Of a stretch of DNA of 64,000 bases, positions 29,512-41,240 are shown in pieces; position 1 is the stretch's first letter; every line of letters starts with the position of its first letter. The DNA is taken from positions 1-64,000 of the forward strand of contig NTMA01000013.1 of assembly GCA_002917075.1 (NCBI GenBank), read 5' to 3'. The notes under the pieces are model-generated. The model did not search any database, was not told the origin of the DNA, and saw only the letters and a program-made list of their open reading frames with translations. The position numbers were made by a program, and so were the translations under genes. This stretch comes from Hawksworthiomyces lignivorus (Eukaryota; Ascomycota; Sordariomycetes; Ophiostomatales; Ophiostomataceae).

Positions 29512-31047
29512 ATGTCGTCGGAAAAATCTCCTGCTGTCGTCCTCGATGACGAGGATCGCAGCGATTCCCCTGTCGAGGCCGACAAGCAAGCTGTCCCACT
29601 CAGCGTCAAGATCCTATCGGTTGTCGTCGTCAGTATGATCGGCTTCGGCGGCCATTGGAGCAGCGGTGTGACGGGAGCGCTCAAGAGCACGCTCAAGAAG
29701 AAGCTGGGCATCAGCAACACGCAGTACGCAGTGCTCGACTCGAGCGAAAATTTTATCAAGACGGCCCTGATCCTGCCCAGCGGCCTGCTCACCGACCGCT
29801 ACGGCGGCGCCAGCACCATGCTCTGGGGCAACGCAATTTTCACCGTGGGGTCGATCCTCGTAGCCGCCGCCACCGCGCCTGCCGTACGCAGCTACCGCTT
29901 CATGATCGCCGGCGTCGTCGTGCGGGCCCTCGGCGACGTTGCCACACAAGTTGCCCAATACAAGATCTTCTCTTCGTGGTTCCCGCCCTCGTCTGGGTTC
30001 GCTTCCACGCTGGCCTTTGAGCTTGGCCTAGGGAAGATCGGCTCCTTCGTGGGCACGGCCACGGCCAACGTCATCTCTCGCAATCTTGGCGACTTTAGCT
30101 GGGCCTACTGGATGTCGGTGTTCATGAACATCTTCACCAACGTGGCCACGCTTTTCTTCTGGTGGTTCACCCACTGGTGTGAGCGCCGCTATTCTGGCAC
30201 GCGCGACCCGGCGACGGGTGAGAAGCTCACCGAGAAGAACCGCCGCTTCGAGGTCAGCAAGGTCATGCGGCTTCCCTGGTCCTTCTGGCTCGTGTGCCTC
30301 TTCTCCCTCTTCCAGACTTCCACCGCCGGCGTCTTCAGCTCGAACGCCACCGAGTTCGCCCAGCAGCGCTTCAACATCGACGCCGTTAAGGCCGGCTGGT
30401 ACTCGGCCATGTCCCAGTACCTAGGCTTTTTCTTTGTGCCTCTCGTCGGCATTTTTGTCGACATTATCGGCCACCGCCTCTACGTCATGCTAGTCTGCGG
30501 CCTTGGCATGCTGCTCTCCATGAGCCTGGCTGCTTGGGGTCCGAGCGTTCCGAGCACCGCGGCCAGCTTCGGCATCTACGCCATTGCTTCCTCCATGGGC
30601 CCAACGGTTATTATTGACAGCATCCGCACCAGCATGTGGTACCAAGACGTGTTTGGCTCCGGCTATGCCATCAAGATCGCCATCAACAACAGCATGACTA
30701 TCATCGTCAGCGTCATAGCTGGCGCCATTCAAGACCGGGATAACAACAGCTACAATAATGTTGCCGTTTTGTACGTTTTTCTAGCCGCCGGCTCTGCCGT
30801 CGTGGCCGCCTTAATGGTCCTTATCGGGTACTTTCAGCCAACGCTTGGCTCCCTCCAGTGGAGCCGCAAAAAGCGCGTCGCCAATGGCCATATCATCACC
30901 GCTTGCAAGGAAGTCTCTGAGACTGGCCCTAGGGCTGCTATCCATCGGCATTTCGGCCTCATCAATTTTTTCGTCGTTGTCGCGCTTGTTTTGGCTTCCT
31001 GGGGAGTCTATTTCTGGGGTATTGCCACAGGGAACAACTACTCATGA
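29512..31047 (+). CDS. MFS transporter, MFSD1-like
   Basis: A 511-aa single-exon membrane protein of the major facilitator superfamily; the ATG at 29512 (MSSEKSPAVV) is chosen as the first ATG in frame. About 12 hydrophobic segments are visible. Features shared with the MFSD1 (lysosomal dipeptide exporter-type) branch include YAVLDSSENFIKTALILPSG, LLTDRYGGAS, and in TM4-5 the stretch VVRALGDVATQVAQYKIFSS followed by WF and a Gly-rich helix (LGLGKIGSFVG). A cytoplasmic loop CERRYSGTRDPATGEKLTEK separates the halves. The acidic N-terminus (DDEDRSDS) is cytosolic. Substrate unknown. It is followed by a convergent DHA1 transporter gene. Confidence 0.8.
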   Translation: MSSEKSPAVVLDDEDRSDSPVEADKQAVPLSVKILSVVVVSMIGFGGHWSSGVTGALKSTLKKKLGISNTQYAVLDSSENFIKTALILPSGLLTDRYGGASTMLWGNAIFTVGSILVAAATAPAVRSYRFMIAGVVVRALGDVATQVAQYKIFSSWFPPSSGFASTLAFELGLGKIGSFVGTATANVISRNLGDFSWAYWMSVFMNIFTNVATLFFWWFTHWCERRYSGTRDPATGEKLTEKNRRFEVSKVMRLPWSFWLVCLFSLFQTSTAGVFSSNATEFAQQRFNIDAVKAGWYSAMSQYLGFFFVPLVGIFVDIIGHRLYVMLVCGLGMLLSMSLAAWGPSVPSTAASFGIYAIASSMGPTVIIDSIRTSMWYQDVFGSGYAIKIAINNSMTIIVSVIAGAIQDRDNNSYNNVAVLYVFLAAGSAVVAALMVLIGYFQPTLGSLQWSRKKRVANGHIITACKEVSETGPRAAIHRHFGLINFFVVVALVLASWGVYFWGIATGNNYS

Positions 31048-31451
31048 CCTCACCAAATATTAAGCCAATCCAGTGCAGACTCGTTCTGCGCCTAGGCATG
31101 ATTTTTGCTCATTGCGTGGCAACGGTTGATCAAACTTCAACGGCCGTCTCGCACCTCCAGTGGCCTGTTAAAAGAGCATGCTGAGGCTTGACAGCTTTCG
31201 TCATTGCTATGGAAAGTTAGCGTTTGAAATTGAATGCCTATAAAATTAATAAAGTATATTTACTTCTAATTACGATTCAACAATTTTCCAAATGTATCCT
31301 GGAGGATAAATATAAGGTTTTCTGCGAAGTAGCCAAGGCGCCAGACACCAGCCCGTGAAGCAGATTTGAGCAGCAAGATACTGCTGTCAATCTTTGTCTG
31401 CTCTCCTGTAGCCAACCGGGGTTTGTTCGCCCGTCTTTGTATCTTAAAACA
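31048..31451. other. Convergent 3' intergenic region
   Basis: About 400 nt between two convergent transporter genes. AT-rich part at 31225-31320; no repeat or RNA gene is recognised. Confidence 0.5.
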
Positions 31452-33314
31452 CTATTCTTCTAGTTTTCTAGCAAACTTCGACATGGCCCGCAGTTTGTCG
31501 CCGTACTTCATAAAAACCCAGGGAATTGGTAGAGCTAAGCACGAAACACCACCCAATAAGCTGGAGGCTGGGCCAATGCCGAGATTCAGGAACATCGGCC
31601 GCGCTGCTAATGGCAGCCCACAGGCCATGAGGCAGCGTAGGAGGTTATTGGCGGAGACGGCACTGGCTGCGTATGGGCCGTACACGTCGACGAGATAGTT
31701 GAGGCACTGCTGAAAGACAATGTTGAAACCGGCGCCGATGAAGCCTGAAGAAGATATCTGTGTTAATAGAAATCAAGCATTTTTCTGTTGCGTATTAATG
31801 TCTCTTCCTAATTCTCACCTGCTGCGACGACGGGCAGGGGCCATGGATACTTTGGTTCAGCAGTCCACCCGAACCAGAAGATGCCGACTGTGAATAGTAT
31901 TCCACCCACGAGCATTGGAGGCAGCCGGGCCTGTGGCACCGCGCGACCATGGTTCTTTTTGACAGCGCGGGCGTAGATAGGCTGGTTAGCAATGTTCACC
32001 GCCAGAGCCGCGACGACACCAACTAAGAGGGCCAGGAAAGGCAGCGTGGACACTACGAGGCCGTAGCCACGCTGTTCCCGGAAGACGATGGGGAACACTT
32101 CGAGCGTCAAGAATAACAGGCCGTATACGAATGAAGCATACATGGCGATGCACACTACTATGACGTCTGTAAACAGCATGCTAATATGTCCAGCACTTAT
32201 CAGCTTACGTATCCTTGGTTTTGAGAATATGCTGGGAAATATTCGAAATGAGGCACAGCAGCAAAGCTAAAGACAGACAAGAACATACCGAAGCGGACGG
32301 CCGAGGTGCTTCGTAAGAATATCGCGAGGAGTGATCGCCTTGGCCTCTTGGGGATGCCAGTACCGTGCATCCCCCGTCGCTTTGCGCAGAGCCTCAGCCT
32401 TCCGCCGCAACAAGACAGGCGCATACGTCTCCGGCAGAGCGCACAGGGCCACGACAAAGACTGAAAAGGTGAAGATGGCCTCGACGTACTCGGTCCAACG
32501 CCATCCCAGATGCCGTGAGCTCGACACCAGCGCAGCGCCGATGACGGGCCCCACTGTCGGGCCGCCAATAATGCACAGTGCTAGAATCGCCATGGGGATG
32601 CCGCGCGCACGTGGCGGGTAAAAATCGCCGAGAGCAGCGGTCGCGTTGCTGATTGGGGCCGACCCGAAAACGCCACCCAAAAACCGCGTCACGAAGATGC
32701 CAGCAGCGTTCTGGCTCCGCGCGGTACCGATGCTGAGCACGGCCAGTACGAAGACTCCGGGGAGGATGGACCAGCGGCGGCCGTACATTTCGCTAATGGG
32801 CGCCCAGATAAGCGGTCCGAGGGCGTATCCTAGGATGAGGGAAGAGAGGAGGAAAGCCAAGATCAGCATGTAAGGACACGCAAAATGCAAGGTGAACAAA
32901 TAGAAACTCGCTGCTGAGAAAGACCCTACCGAGAACAAACAGCGAAAGCGTCAAGACGGTTGTCTCTGTGCTGACATTCAGATACTTGGACAAGCTTGCC
33001 TCTGCTGGCGTAATGATGGACGAGCCAACTGAGCCGGTCAGAGCGAGCAGCCCCATCTCCAAGGTGAGCCAGGCCTTATAGCGACCACTAAAGCCCATGG
33101 GATTCGCAGGATCCGTCATCTCAAAGCGAACAAGAAAAGCGGCCTTTTCATCCTCAGCATGTCCTTTCTCGTTCGATATTGTTTGCTCCTTACTCTTCTC
33201 TGCGACCTGTTTGGTGGCGACTTGCGGCCCAGACACAGTAGTCTGCTGCACCTCTATGTCCATAAAGAGTAAAAAAATTTCCGTTCGCTGATCAACTTGG
33301 ACTCTATCTGTCAT
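31452..33314 (-). CDS. MFS multidrug/polyamine exporter, DHA1 family
   Basis: A 526-aa drug:H+ antiporter-type transporter from four exons: 33314-32930, 32829-32289, 32180-31819 and 31744-31452. All phases close. The alternative start at 33263 (MDIEVQQ) would shorten the N-terminus by 17 aa. Motifs in order: TVLTLSLFVLG-YALGPLIWAP across intron 1, the MFS motif A ISEMYGRRW, RFLGGVFGSAPISNATA, the DHA1 antiporter helix GGPTVGPVIGAALV, LPETYAPVLLRRKAEALRKA, and the central loop with ITPRDILTKHLGRPLRM. The C-terminal VDVYGPYAASAVSANNLLRC is typical for fungal FLU1/TPO1-like exporters. Divergent from the Zn2Cys6 regulator at 33855 across a 540-nt promoter, a usual arrangement for a pump and its regulator. 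Predicted in the plasma membrane. Confidence 0.88.
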
Positions 33315-33854
33315 ACCGCAGCCTTTTAGAGGCTCAACTTTCTATTTATCTTCATTTTTGGTGTGCATTCGCATATGCTTTCTCTTTTACTAATGCGACC
33401 GTACGGCAGCATCCGTGCCGCATATGAAGCGCCGAGCTCCGTTTACTCCGAACGCCGTGCGTCTCATTGTTGGAATAGGACGCTGTCGGCCGCCGCTAAC
33501 CCTTTTAAAACTAGTGCCAGGGTCCAAAACCAGGAGACATCCAGACATAAATGTCAGCAAGAGAGCAATCCTATTAATACACGTCACCTGTGAGATGTGC
33601 GCTCTTTTTTATTCTATGTTCGGTGGATCTAGTTCTTCAATGAAAAGCTTTTTTTTTTTCTTTTTTTTTTTCTAGTAATTTCGACTGTAAATGATTTAGT
33701 GTTTTCTGTTTTCTGTGTTCGTATTGGGCATTTTTGTCCTGGAGCATGATCAAATGACACAGGTCGTATTTCCGAGATTCTCTTCATACCTCTTCATCTT
33801 CGCAAGCTAGACTTGCAACGCTATGCTTATTTCCTGGCGGTATGATATAGCACG
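33315..33854. promoter_or_regulatory. Divergent promoter of DHA1 exporter and Zn2Cys6 regulator
   Basis: 540 nt shared by both genes. It contains CTCCG-TTTA-CTCCG (near 33438) and a CGGCCG palindrome (near 33489), both possible Zn2Cys6 half-site arrangements, and a poly-T tract at 33650-33673. Regulatory meaning is inferred from gene order. Confidence 0.4.
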
Positions 33855-35634
33855 ATGATTTCAACTCCTACAAGACATGCACGGCGGGTATGCGAAGCCT
33901 GTAAGGCCCGTAAGCGGGCGTGCGACAAGACGTTGCCCAGCTGCGGATACTGCTCTCGAAATGGCTTGATCTGCCGGTACGCAACCACATCGCCGTCTTC
34001 CTCGACCATCTCCACTAGTGGAAGTAGAAACAGTCACAACTGCGACCAGGCGTGGGTCATATATACTTCTGATCCTTGCAATCCGCCTAAGCCACCACAC
34101 AGGCGTTGCGCTAGCTTCGCGCAGTCATTCTCTTCATATGGTTCACACGGCCAACCTCTGCTCGCTCGGGAAGGCAGCAATTTGACGACGACATTTCCAA
34201 GCAGCCTCTATGATTATGTCATCAGAGTTTTGCGAACACGGAATGCCTCAGTTGCCCAGTCGGTCCAACAATTTCTGCTACGAGGCGCACACGAATGTTT
34301 ACCCATTGTCGATACTGGACGGCTTCTCTCACCGTCACCGTCACCACCGTCTGTTGAATTTATGCTCCTCCTTCTGGCTATCTGTCTTGTGACGCTTCCA
34401 GAGACCAAAGTCACATGTTCTCCCCACTCCCCTGGAGATCAGGATGACTTATACCAGGCTGTCAAGGGGTTTCTAGGCCAGGCACAAGCCGCTGTTGGGC
34501 CAGCACAACAAATTCTTGAAGCGGCCACTCTTGTGTGCACCTATGAGTATGCGTCAGGTCGAATTGACGCGGCCTACGTGACAATAGGTATGTGTGCAAG
34601 AATGGTAGACGTACTGAGCATCAATGAGAGCATCCGCAATGCGGATGTTAACTCAATCGAACCGAAGCAGAAACTATGGAACATACGATGGGCCATCGCT
34701 ACTTTAGAGAGGTAATCTAAGCGTTCAATGGATTTTCTTTTTTTTTTTTTTTTGTGATAGAGAGGTGTATTGGTAGAACATCTCAGCTCATTTGAAACTA
34801 GGTTGATTGCTTCGGAAGCCATATCTCACTATGCTCAGCATGCAGCTGGATTGCCGGCACGCGGCAGCTTGCGCCTCCTCACCGATTTACCTATTGATAC
34901 GCCCACTTGCCATCCACCAAGCTCTCATCCCACAGCATATCCAAGTTGGATGCTGACTCCAGAGAGAAATGGCGACAAAGAGGAGATGCGCCGCGCATAC
35001 CAGGCACAAGCCACTTGGTTTCTTGACAAAGTTCTCCGCCATGTGGTGCATAATCCTGCAGCAGATGCCCGTGAATCTGGACTAGTGGAGTTGAAGATAC
35101 TAGACCGCCAGCTCCTCGTGTTCATCGCCGCGGCGATGAGGGACCATGACACTATAGCTCACTGCAGCGCCCTTGCAACAGCGTTTCGGTGCGCCCAATG
35201 ATGCCTCATACCAGTTTGCTTCTTAATTTGACCAAAGTTAAGACTTTTCAAAGATCTAACCAAGCTCTGTTTCACTTAGGGCCCTCTTCTTGCTGCATGA
35301 GCACACTCTCGCCACATCGCAGTCAGGCATCCTTGCCGCAACAGACGACACCACTCTTAGTGCGGGACACGGCTTCGTAGCAGCCGAATCGATCGCCGCA
35401 CTAGACACGGCCGCAACGATGATGGCAGATGTGGCAGCCGATCACCTGCGGACCCGTCACGCCGAGAGCTTGCCGCTCTGCTGTGTGTACAACTTGCGGT
35501 CTGCAGCTTTACGCTTGCATCAGAAGCGTTGCAGCCCTGGCAGGGGCGACGACGAAGGCGGGCTGTGGAAGGTCCGCGTAGACTCCTGCTTAACGTTGGA
35601 GAAGGTGTGCAGCAGGCGATGGGCGGGTATTTGA
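33855..35634 (+). CDS. Zn2Cys6 transcription factor
   Basis: A 545-aa fungal binuclear-cluster regulator from three exons: 33855-34711, 34763-35188 and 35280-35634. The cluster is at residues 13-40: CEACKARKRAC, then DKTLPSCGYCSRNGLIC (C-x2-C-x6-C-x6-C-x2-C-x6-C, complete). A Ser-rich linker follows, then the regulatory region: LPIVDTGRLL near 155, EAATLVCTYEYASGRIDAAY near 230, KQKLWNIRWAIATLER at the intron 1 junction, SEAISHYAQHAAG in exon 2. Intron 1 is 51 nt with a pure T tract before its acceptor; several AG choices exist and only the one ending 34762 keeps the frame. Intron 2 is 91 nt. The ending RRWAGI is unremarkable. Likely local target: the divergent DHA1 exporter. Confidence 0.85.
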
Positions 35635-36632
35635 TAACCTAAGCAATCATCAAAGAATCGCACAGCAGGAGCCATCATTAGCCAAGGTGCAGAATCCGCT
35701 GCAAACATAAACGCGTCTCTTCAGTGAAGCAAGAAAAGATCTGTTTTCGCGCGCGTGTATTGTCGACAGCCACAGAGCTCAAGCTGCTACGGCCGCGTCG
35801 CGCCCCGAATGCACTATGCCCCCTTTTCTTTGCTTTCTTTCCTCGGCAGCCAACAAGTCATTGTAGAGATTTGTTGGCGAATTATTACATGAGTACATGT
35901 GTAACTATTAATCTTCCGGTCCCACCAGATGCGGAGACGGGGTTCGAGTCAGTCGTTCGGTGCTCTGCTGCATTTGTGTTCTAGCAAGCATTTGGTGATA
36001 GTATTGACTGCGTTAGTGCTAAAGGAAATTACATATGCAACGGACCTGCTTCCAGCTGGCGCTATAAGGAGCCAGACACGGTCGTGCATTACTGTGGATG
36101 TCAATCCCAAAGCGGTTGTAAGATGCTTAGTTGCCAGCTTACACGGGAAATTACAGCCAGCAATACAGCCCACTAATTACCGAATGGGGAGGGCTTTAAT
36201 GGAGCTGGGGGGGTTCTGAAAAATATTTTTGCACCCTTGAAAAATAGTTGTTTCTGCCTGCACGGTTTTGCGTGGGCGGACCTGACCGCCTGCTCCTTGG
36301 GGCAAGACGGATGGCTAGGACGAAAAAAATGCCAAGAAAAAACATCGTGAATCAATGCCGTAGTTACAAAACGGGCATATCATTCAAAGTTGAATATCTA
36401 CTGCAGTGTTTAGCTTTTTTTTAGGTTTGGTTCATCGCCCCTTTTTAAGATCCATAATCTGGGAATCAGACGAATAATTTTGCATAGAATGTAAACTACC
36501 ACATGATGATTTTTAGAGATCACTGAAGTATAAGAAGCACGCGCACCTCAGTGCGGGCGCAAAAGAGAGGATGGTTCTAGACACTGCGGCATAGATTAGG
36601 AAACTTGGTGTAGATAGTCCCTTCTGACAAAA
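35635..36632. other. Intergenic, promoter of the mosaic secreted protein
   Basis: About 1 kb without a recognised gene. Short ORFs (35724-36219) have no motif. AT-rich near 36410-36500; no clear TATA box. Confidence 0.45.
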
Positions 36633-39600
36633 ATGCATCCTCATCATCTCCTGGCGCTGGCCGCGTCCCTTGGTTTGGCTTCTGCCTCCAAGTGCCGCCC
36701 TCAGATCCCCAAGAGCAGTAGCAGCAGCAGCAGCAGTAGCAGCAGCAGCAGCAGCTCGGTTACCAGCAGCTTGGCCAGCAGCTCGATTAGTAGCAACCAG
36801 CCTAGCAGCTCCATCTCGATCAGCAACGGAATTTCTAGCTCGCTGAGCAGGGGCATTTCCAGCTCATTGAGCAGCAGCTCCGTCAGCGCTAGCTCGGCCA
36901 GTGCCAGTGTGGTCAGTAGCGGTCCGGTCAGCAGCGGTTCGATCAGCGTTGGTCCGGTCAGTAGCGGCTCGATCAGCAGCGTCCCATCGAGCAGCTCGAG
37001 CTTGGTCAGTAGCAGCATTCCTGTTCCCTCGCAAATCTGCCAGGCCTTCGGAACCCGGCAGAGTGCCGAGCCCATTGCCGCTTACACCAACGTCGCCGAC
37101 AACACCTTCCTTGGCTGCAGCGCAAAATGCAAAGTCACAGACGGCTGCAAGAGCTTCTCTATCCAGATCCAGTCAGGTGGCTCGTGTGTCTTGTATTCCA
37201 GTCCGTTATACACGGACTTTGTTCCGGGTACGAGCGGCCCCACCGTTTGCTTTGATGCAGTCTGCCCAGAGCCCGTGGTCGACGTAAGTAGGCCCATCGC
37301 CTTTTGGCTCAAGAATATCATATATGGCTTGCATGACTCAAGACTAATTCGTGTGTGTGAAAATCTAGGGACCAACTTTGGTTTTCATCCAACCGGGAAC
37401 CACAGTCCCCTCCTTACCTTCGACCCCAACAGCAACCGTCACGTTTGCGCCCATCACGGTCCCCAGCATTGTGTCGAGCGACAGCCCCCCGTACACGCCC
37501 TCTGGTCCCCAGCCGACGCCTACCGATGACAATGAGTTTATTTCGACGTATACGTGGACCGAGTTCACGCTTACGATGAATGCCACCGGCTCACCTCCAG
37601 TCACGACTGGTATCCCGCACCCGAGTGGAACTGATCTGCCCGAGTTACCGTGCCTAATTACACCCGGCCCTGCAGCACCATTTGTAAGTCAAATAGCGTG
37701 CTCTGATACTCTGCACTTTGAATGCGCAGGCGATGGGGACTAACACGACACAGACCGTTCTCAACCAGCAGTTCGTGCCCATGGTCAGCACGACAAATTC
37801 AGTTGGTCCTCTGCTGCAGCCTACCGAAGCCCCTGCTCCTGGCAGCCCTCTGCTGGACCCTGCCAATCTCAAGCTGTCCACGTTCTATCTCCAAGCAGTT
37901 GCAGACACCGATGCATATGACATGGTTTACAATGGCGACTCTCCTCAGTACGTCGCCATGACGAGCGACGGCCAGGTCATCCTTGTAGATGCCTCTACGG
38001 GACCTGCCTTTAGCGCCGATGGATATGTCACCACAATCTTCAACATTGATTGTATCGGCATCATGACCATCACCCTTGGCGGTACCGAGTATGTCTGGAC
38101 GACAAGCGGAGAAACATGCTCGATGTCGCCAGGGAGCCCATCTGGCAACAACATGAAAGCTCTCCCAGAGACCCTGCCGACGATCAACGAAAACCTCAAG
38201 AACCGCAAACGCACAGACGAGCTCTATGAGCAGCTCATGGCTATGCAAAAGATTAAGGAGCGGCAGGCTACGCCGACAAACGGCGATTTTAGCGCTCCGC
38301 AGTGCCCCTCCGTTCCGGCTGGCCTCGAGTCCAAAACCAAGTCGGACTATAACATGGGCCAAGGCAACTTGTGCGACGCCATGTCCAATTACTGGGATCT
38401 CAGCCCCTACGACTTTGGCGATGCTTGTGACGTGCAGAGTCTCTGCTATGACCAGTGCGAGGACTTCAGCTTCCAGGCCTGCAACGGCATATTTTACGCG
38501 GCTATGCTTGTCACCTGCTCGGACGAGATCGGTGACGAGTGGTGGGATGTGGTGTCGCTCGTTGCCTGTGGCGTGCAGGCCGTCTACTACTACGGTGTCG
38601 CTGAGACGTCGACCGGTCGTGACGCCTACTACAAGGCCATGAGCGCCATGTGCGCCTGCTTCTGCAGCAGCCCTCCGGATACGTGCGTCTACAGTGACAC
38701 CCACGCATTTTACTGCGCCGACCTCCACGGCAGCGACCTCGATAACTGCGGCTTTTGCGGAGCACAATGCGGTGCCAACTCTGCCTGGTTCGTGACACCC
38801 TTCCCTCTGAGAAGATTTGAGAGATGTAGCGATGTATGACGCGTTTTCTGAGCTCTAACTCTTTGTGCAGCAAGAATGGGAAGTGCGGATGCCCCAACGA
38901 CCAGTGTGGCGACATCTGCCTAGACTTCCGCAGCGACCCCAACAACTGCGGTAGCTGCGGCAACGTCTGCAACCCTCACTATTGCATTGGCGGCGAGTGC
39001 TATGTGCCGCAGCCCGGCGAGTGCGCCCCCGACCAGAGCGTCACCAACTACATGTTCGATACTTATTCGCCGACGTGGGCCAACTGGACCGTGGGCGTCT
39101 TCGCCGGCACGAATTTATACTCGGACCTGGTCTTTGGCCCCAGCATCTACACGCCTGCGACCGGCGCTGCCGTGTACGCCATCTCGGTCACGATGACGGA
39201 CATCCCGAGCGGCGGCTTCCACGGATGGCTGCAGCAGAAGAACGTCAAGATGTGCCCCGGTTTCAACTACGACATGACCTTCTCCATGGGCTACGTGAAC
39301 GAGGTGAACAACGGCTCCGTCACGAGCGATGCCAACTGCCAGGTGCGATGGTTGACGGGCATGCCCGACGCCTGGGACGACACCGACGGCTTCCAGTTCT
39401 CGAGCAACTACGACATTGGCGCCGACAACCCAACCTACGCCACCTTTGGGCCCTGGACGCTCAACGTCGTGGCGGGCCAGACGGGCGTCACCAAGACCGG
39501 GTACAACTACTACGTCGACCTCACCGCCGTCATCTCGTGCTACCCTCCGAGCGGCGCCACGAGCCCCTCCACGGGAAATTTCATCATCACCGACGTCCAG

Positions 39601-39774
39601 ATGACGCCCACGTCTCAGGTCTCAACGAGGTCTCTCTCCTCGTCTCTGTCCGGCCGCGCTCCCGTCGAGCGGCGGGCGGCGGCCAACGAGACTCAGCCCT
39701 ACTCCACGGGCGAGCTGATTCATGCAGCCTATGTCAAGGCTCCGGCCATCAGAGGAAGGTTTGCTATTGCCTAA
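36633..39774 (+). CDS. Secreted mosaic protein: Ser-rich stalk, PAN/Apple, PLA2-like, Cys-rich repeats, C-terminal jelly-roll-like domain
   Basis: A 975-aa protein from four exons: 36633-37283, 37369-37683, 37730-38787 and 38871-39774. A signal peptide (HHLLALAASLGLASA) leads into about 100 residues of mostly Ser encoded partly by an AGC microsatellite, predicting an O-glycosylated stalk. A PAN/Apple-like Cys module follows at about 130-215. A Thr/Pro linker leads to a globular part, then a Kex2-type site NRKRTDE near 483. Directly after the processing region comes a PLA2-like module (about 527-587) with DACDVQSLCYDQCE and ACNGIFYAAMLVTC; the usual catalytic His-Asp pair (CDxHDxCY) reads Gln-Ser. 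Two Cys-rich repeats of the NCGxCGxxC type follow, joined across intron 3. The C-terminal 250 aa (WANWTVGVFAG, FHGWLQQKNVKMCPGFNYD) look like a carbohydrate-binding-type beta sandwich. Probably wall-associated or extracellular. Confidence 0.8.
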
Positions 39775-40544
39775 GGCAATTTAACAGCAAAAGAAGAGAA
39801 CTTGGCACCATTTTCGCGCCGTGGTAGGCCAGACATTCATTTCTACAGACATTTCTCTTTGTTTAGATTTCATTCATTCCCTCTTTCTTTTTTTCTACAA
39901 ACTGTACCTTCGTTCATTTTCACTTTACTTCTTTCTACCTTGTAATTTTATTAAACCTTTCTACCCTTGCGTGCATCCGGTAGGTGTTGAGTTTATTGCA
40001 TGGAAAAGATACACAAAATACCAAAAGCGTCACTGGCAGCCACTCAAAATTTTGAAATGGCATTACAAACTTCTTGTAAACTATTTATCAGACAATTATG
40101 TTCATGCTAACTAAGACCGCAATTCAACGCGCCCATATTAATGCGTCCGCCGTTTCCCTACAATCCCCTTTCAGATTGGTTCAAAATGCACAAACTCATC
40201 TTTTAAAAGAGCCTAATTGATGTCCTTTATTCATTTCTAGAACTATTTCTGAAAAAAAAAAACAAAATCTGGAAACATATGGCGAGGTGTGTTCAAAGCA
40301 TAAGAATCATTACATCATGTAGTCAATATTTAGACAGATTCGTGCCCATTTAATTGTCTACAGCGGGTCAGGCATAAAATTCACACTTTGACAGGTCTAA
40401 TATTCAAAAAGCTTTTCTGAGTCCACCTTGGAATCCAGTGTAAGGGGTCTGCTGGCGATGGGCACAGGAGAGCCCTGAGGCAATAGTATACGCCTAGAAT
40501 AACGAAAGACTCATGATACAGAAGAAAGAAGGCTCTCCTTCGAC

Positions 40545-40705
40545 TCCCAGGAGCGAAGCTCCTGGTTGAAATAGGGGCGTCAGGGGCAAGTGGGCCGGTA
40601 GGTCGCCCTGGCGACCGACTGCCCTCCCCGGTCTCCCCGCTGGGCCCGTCAGTCTGATCTCTGGCCCTGGGCTCGCCCTGGGTCGCCCTCGGGGCCCTGG
40701 CCCAT
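40545..40705. repeat. GC-rich island with perfect hairpins
   Basis: A sharply GC-rich block inside AT-rich DNA. It contains the perfect 8-bp hairpin CCAGGAGC-GAA-GCTCCTGG at 40547-40565 and the 7-bp hairpin GGTCGCC-CT-GGCGACC at 40601-40616, followed by C/G-rich runs (ctccccggtctccccgctgg, ccctgggctcgccctgggtc). It resembles mobile GC clusters in form, but its identity is unknown. Confidence 0.45.
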
Positions 40706-40800
40706 TACATCCAGCACTCAACTATCTCTGTAAAGGTATTTGCCGCTAGGTCGACAATAACAGTAGCACATTTTGCCCAACTACCTCGTATAGAGTGATT

Positions 40801-40946
40801 AGTTAGTAGGGAGGTTGAAAAAGCTGGTAGGGGGGTAAAAGAAGCTGGTAGGGGGGTAAAAGAAGCTGGTAGGGGAATTAAGAAGCTCGTAGGGGGTAAA
40901 AAGAAGCTGGTAGGGGATTAAAGAAGCTGGCAGGGGGATAAAAAAT
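40801..40946 (+). repeat. Minisatellite array, forward (7 units)
   Basis: Seven imperfect units of about 20 nt, consensus AAGAAGCTGGTAGGGGGGTA. The units vary mainly in the number of G and in the A/T linker. The last unit reads agctggcagggggataaaaa. Confidence 0.85.
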
Positions 40947-41240
40947 ACTATGGTGCTTTAATTGTTGACTTTGAAATCTAATTGTCCAGAGCTTTAGTCT
41001 TGCATAGATGTTTCGTATATGTAACTACAAACTAGTCTTTGATATAGCTGTATTTACATCGTATATGTTATTAAATTAAATCGTCAAAGGGATTATATAC
41101 ACAGTAATCCACTATGTTACAACATTATCTTCAAATGCAAAAGATTGAAAGAATTACAGACACATACATATGTTATACGTGCGCCTACGGAGTCCAGTCA
41201 ATTAGCTGGTCCCCTACGGGTCTCCTGACACACCACCAAA

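Noticed and set aside
40494..40721. 75-codon Pro/Gly/Arg-rich ORF
   Set aside because: Open only because of the GC-rich hairpin island; no coding signature.
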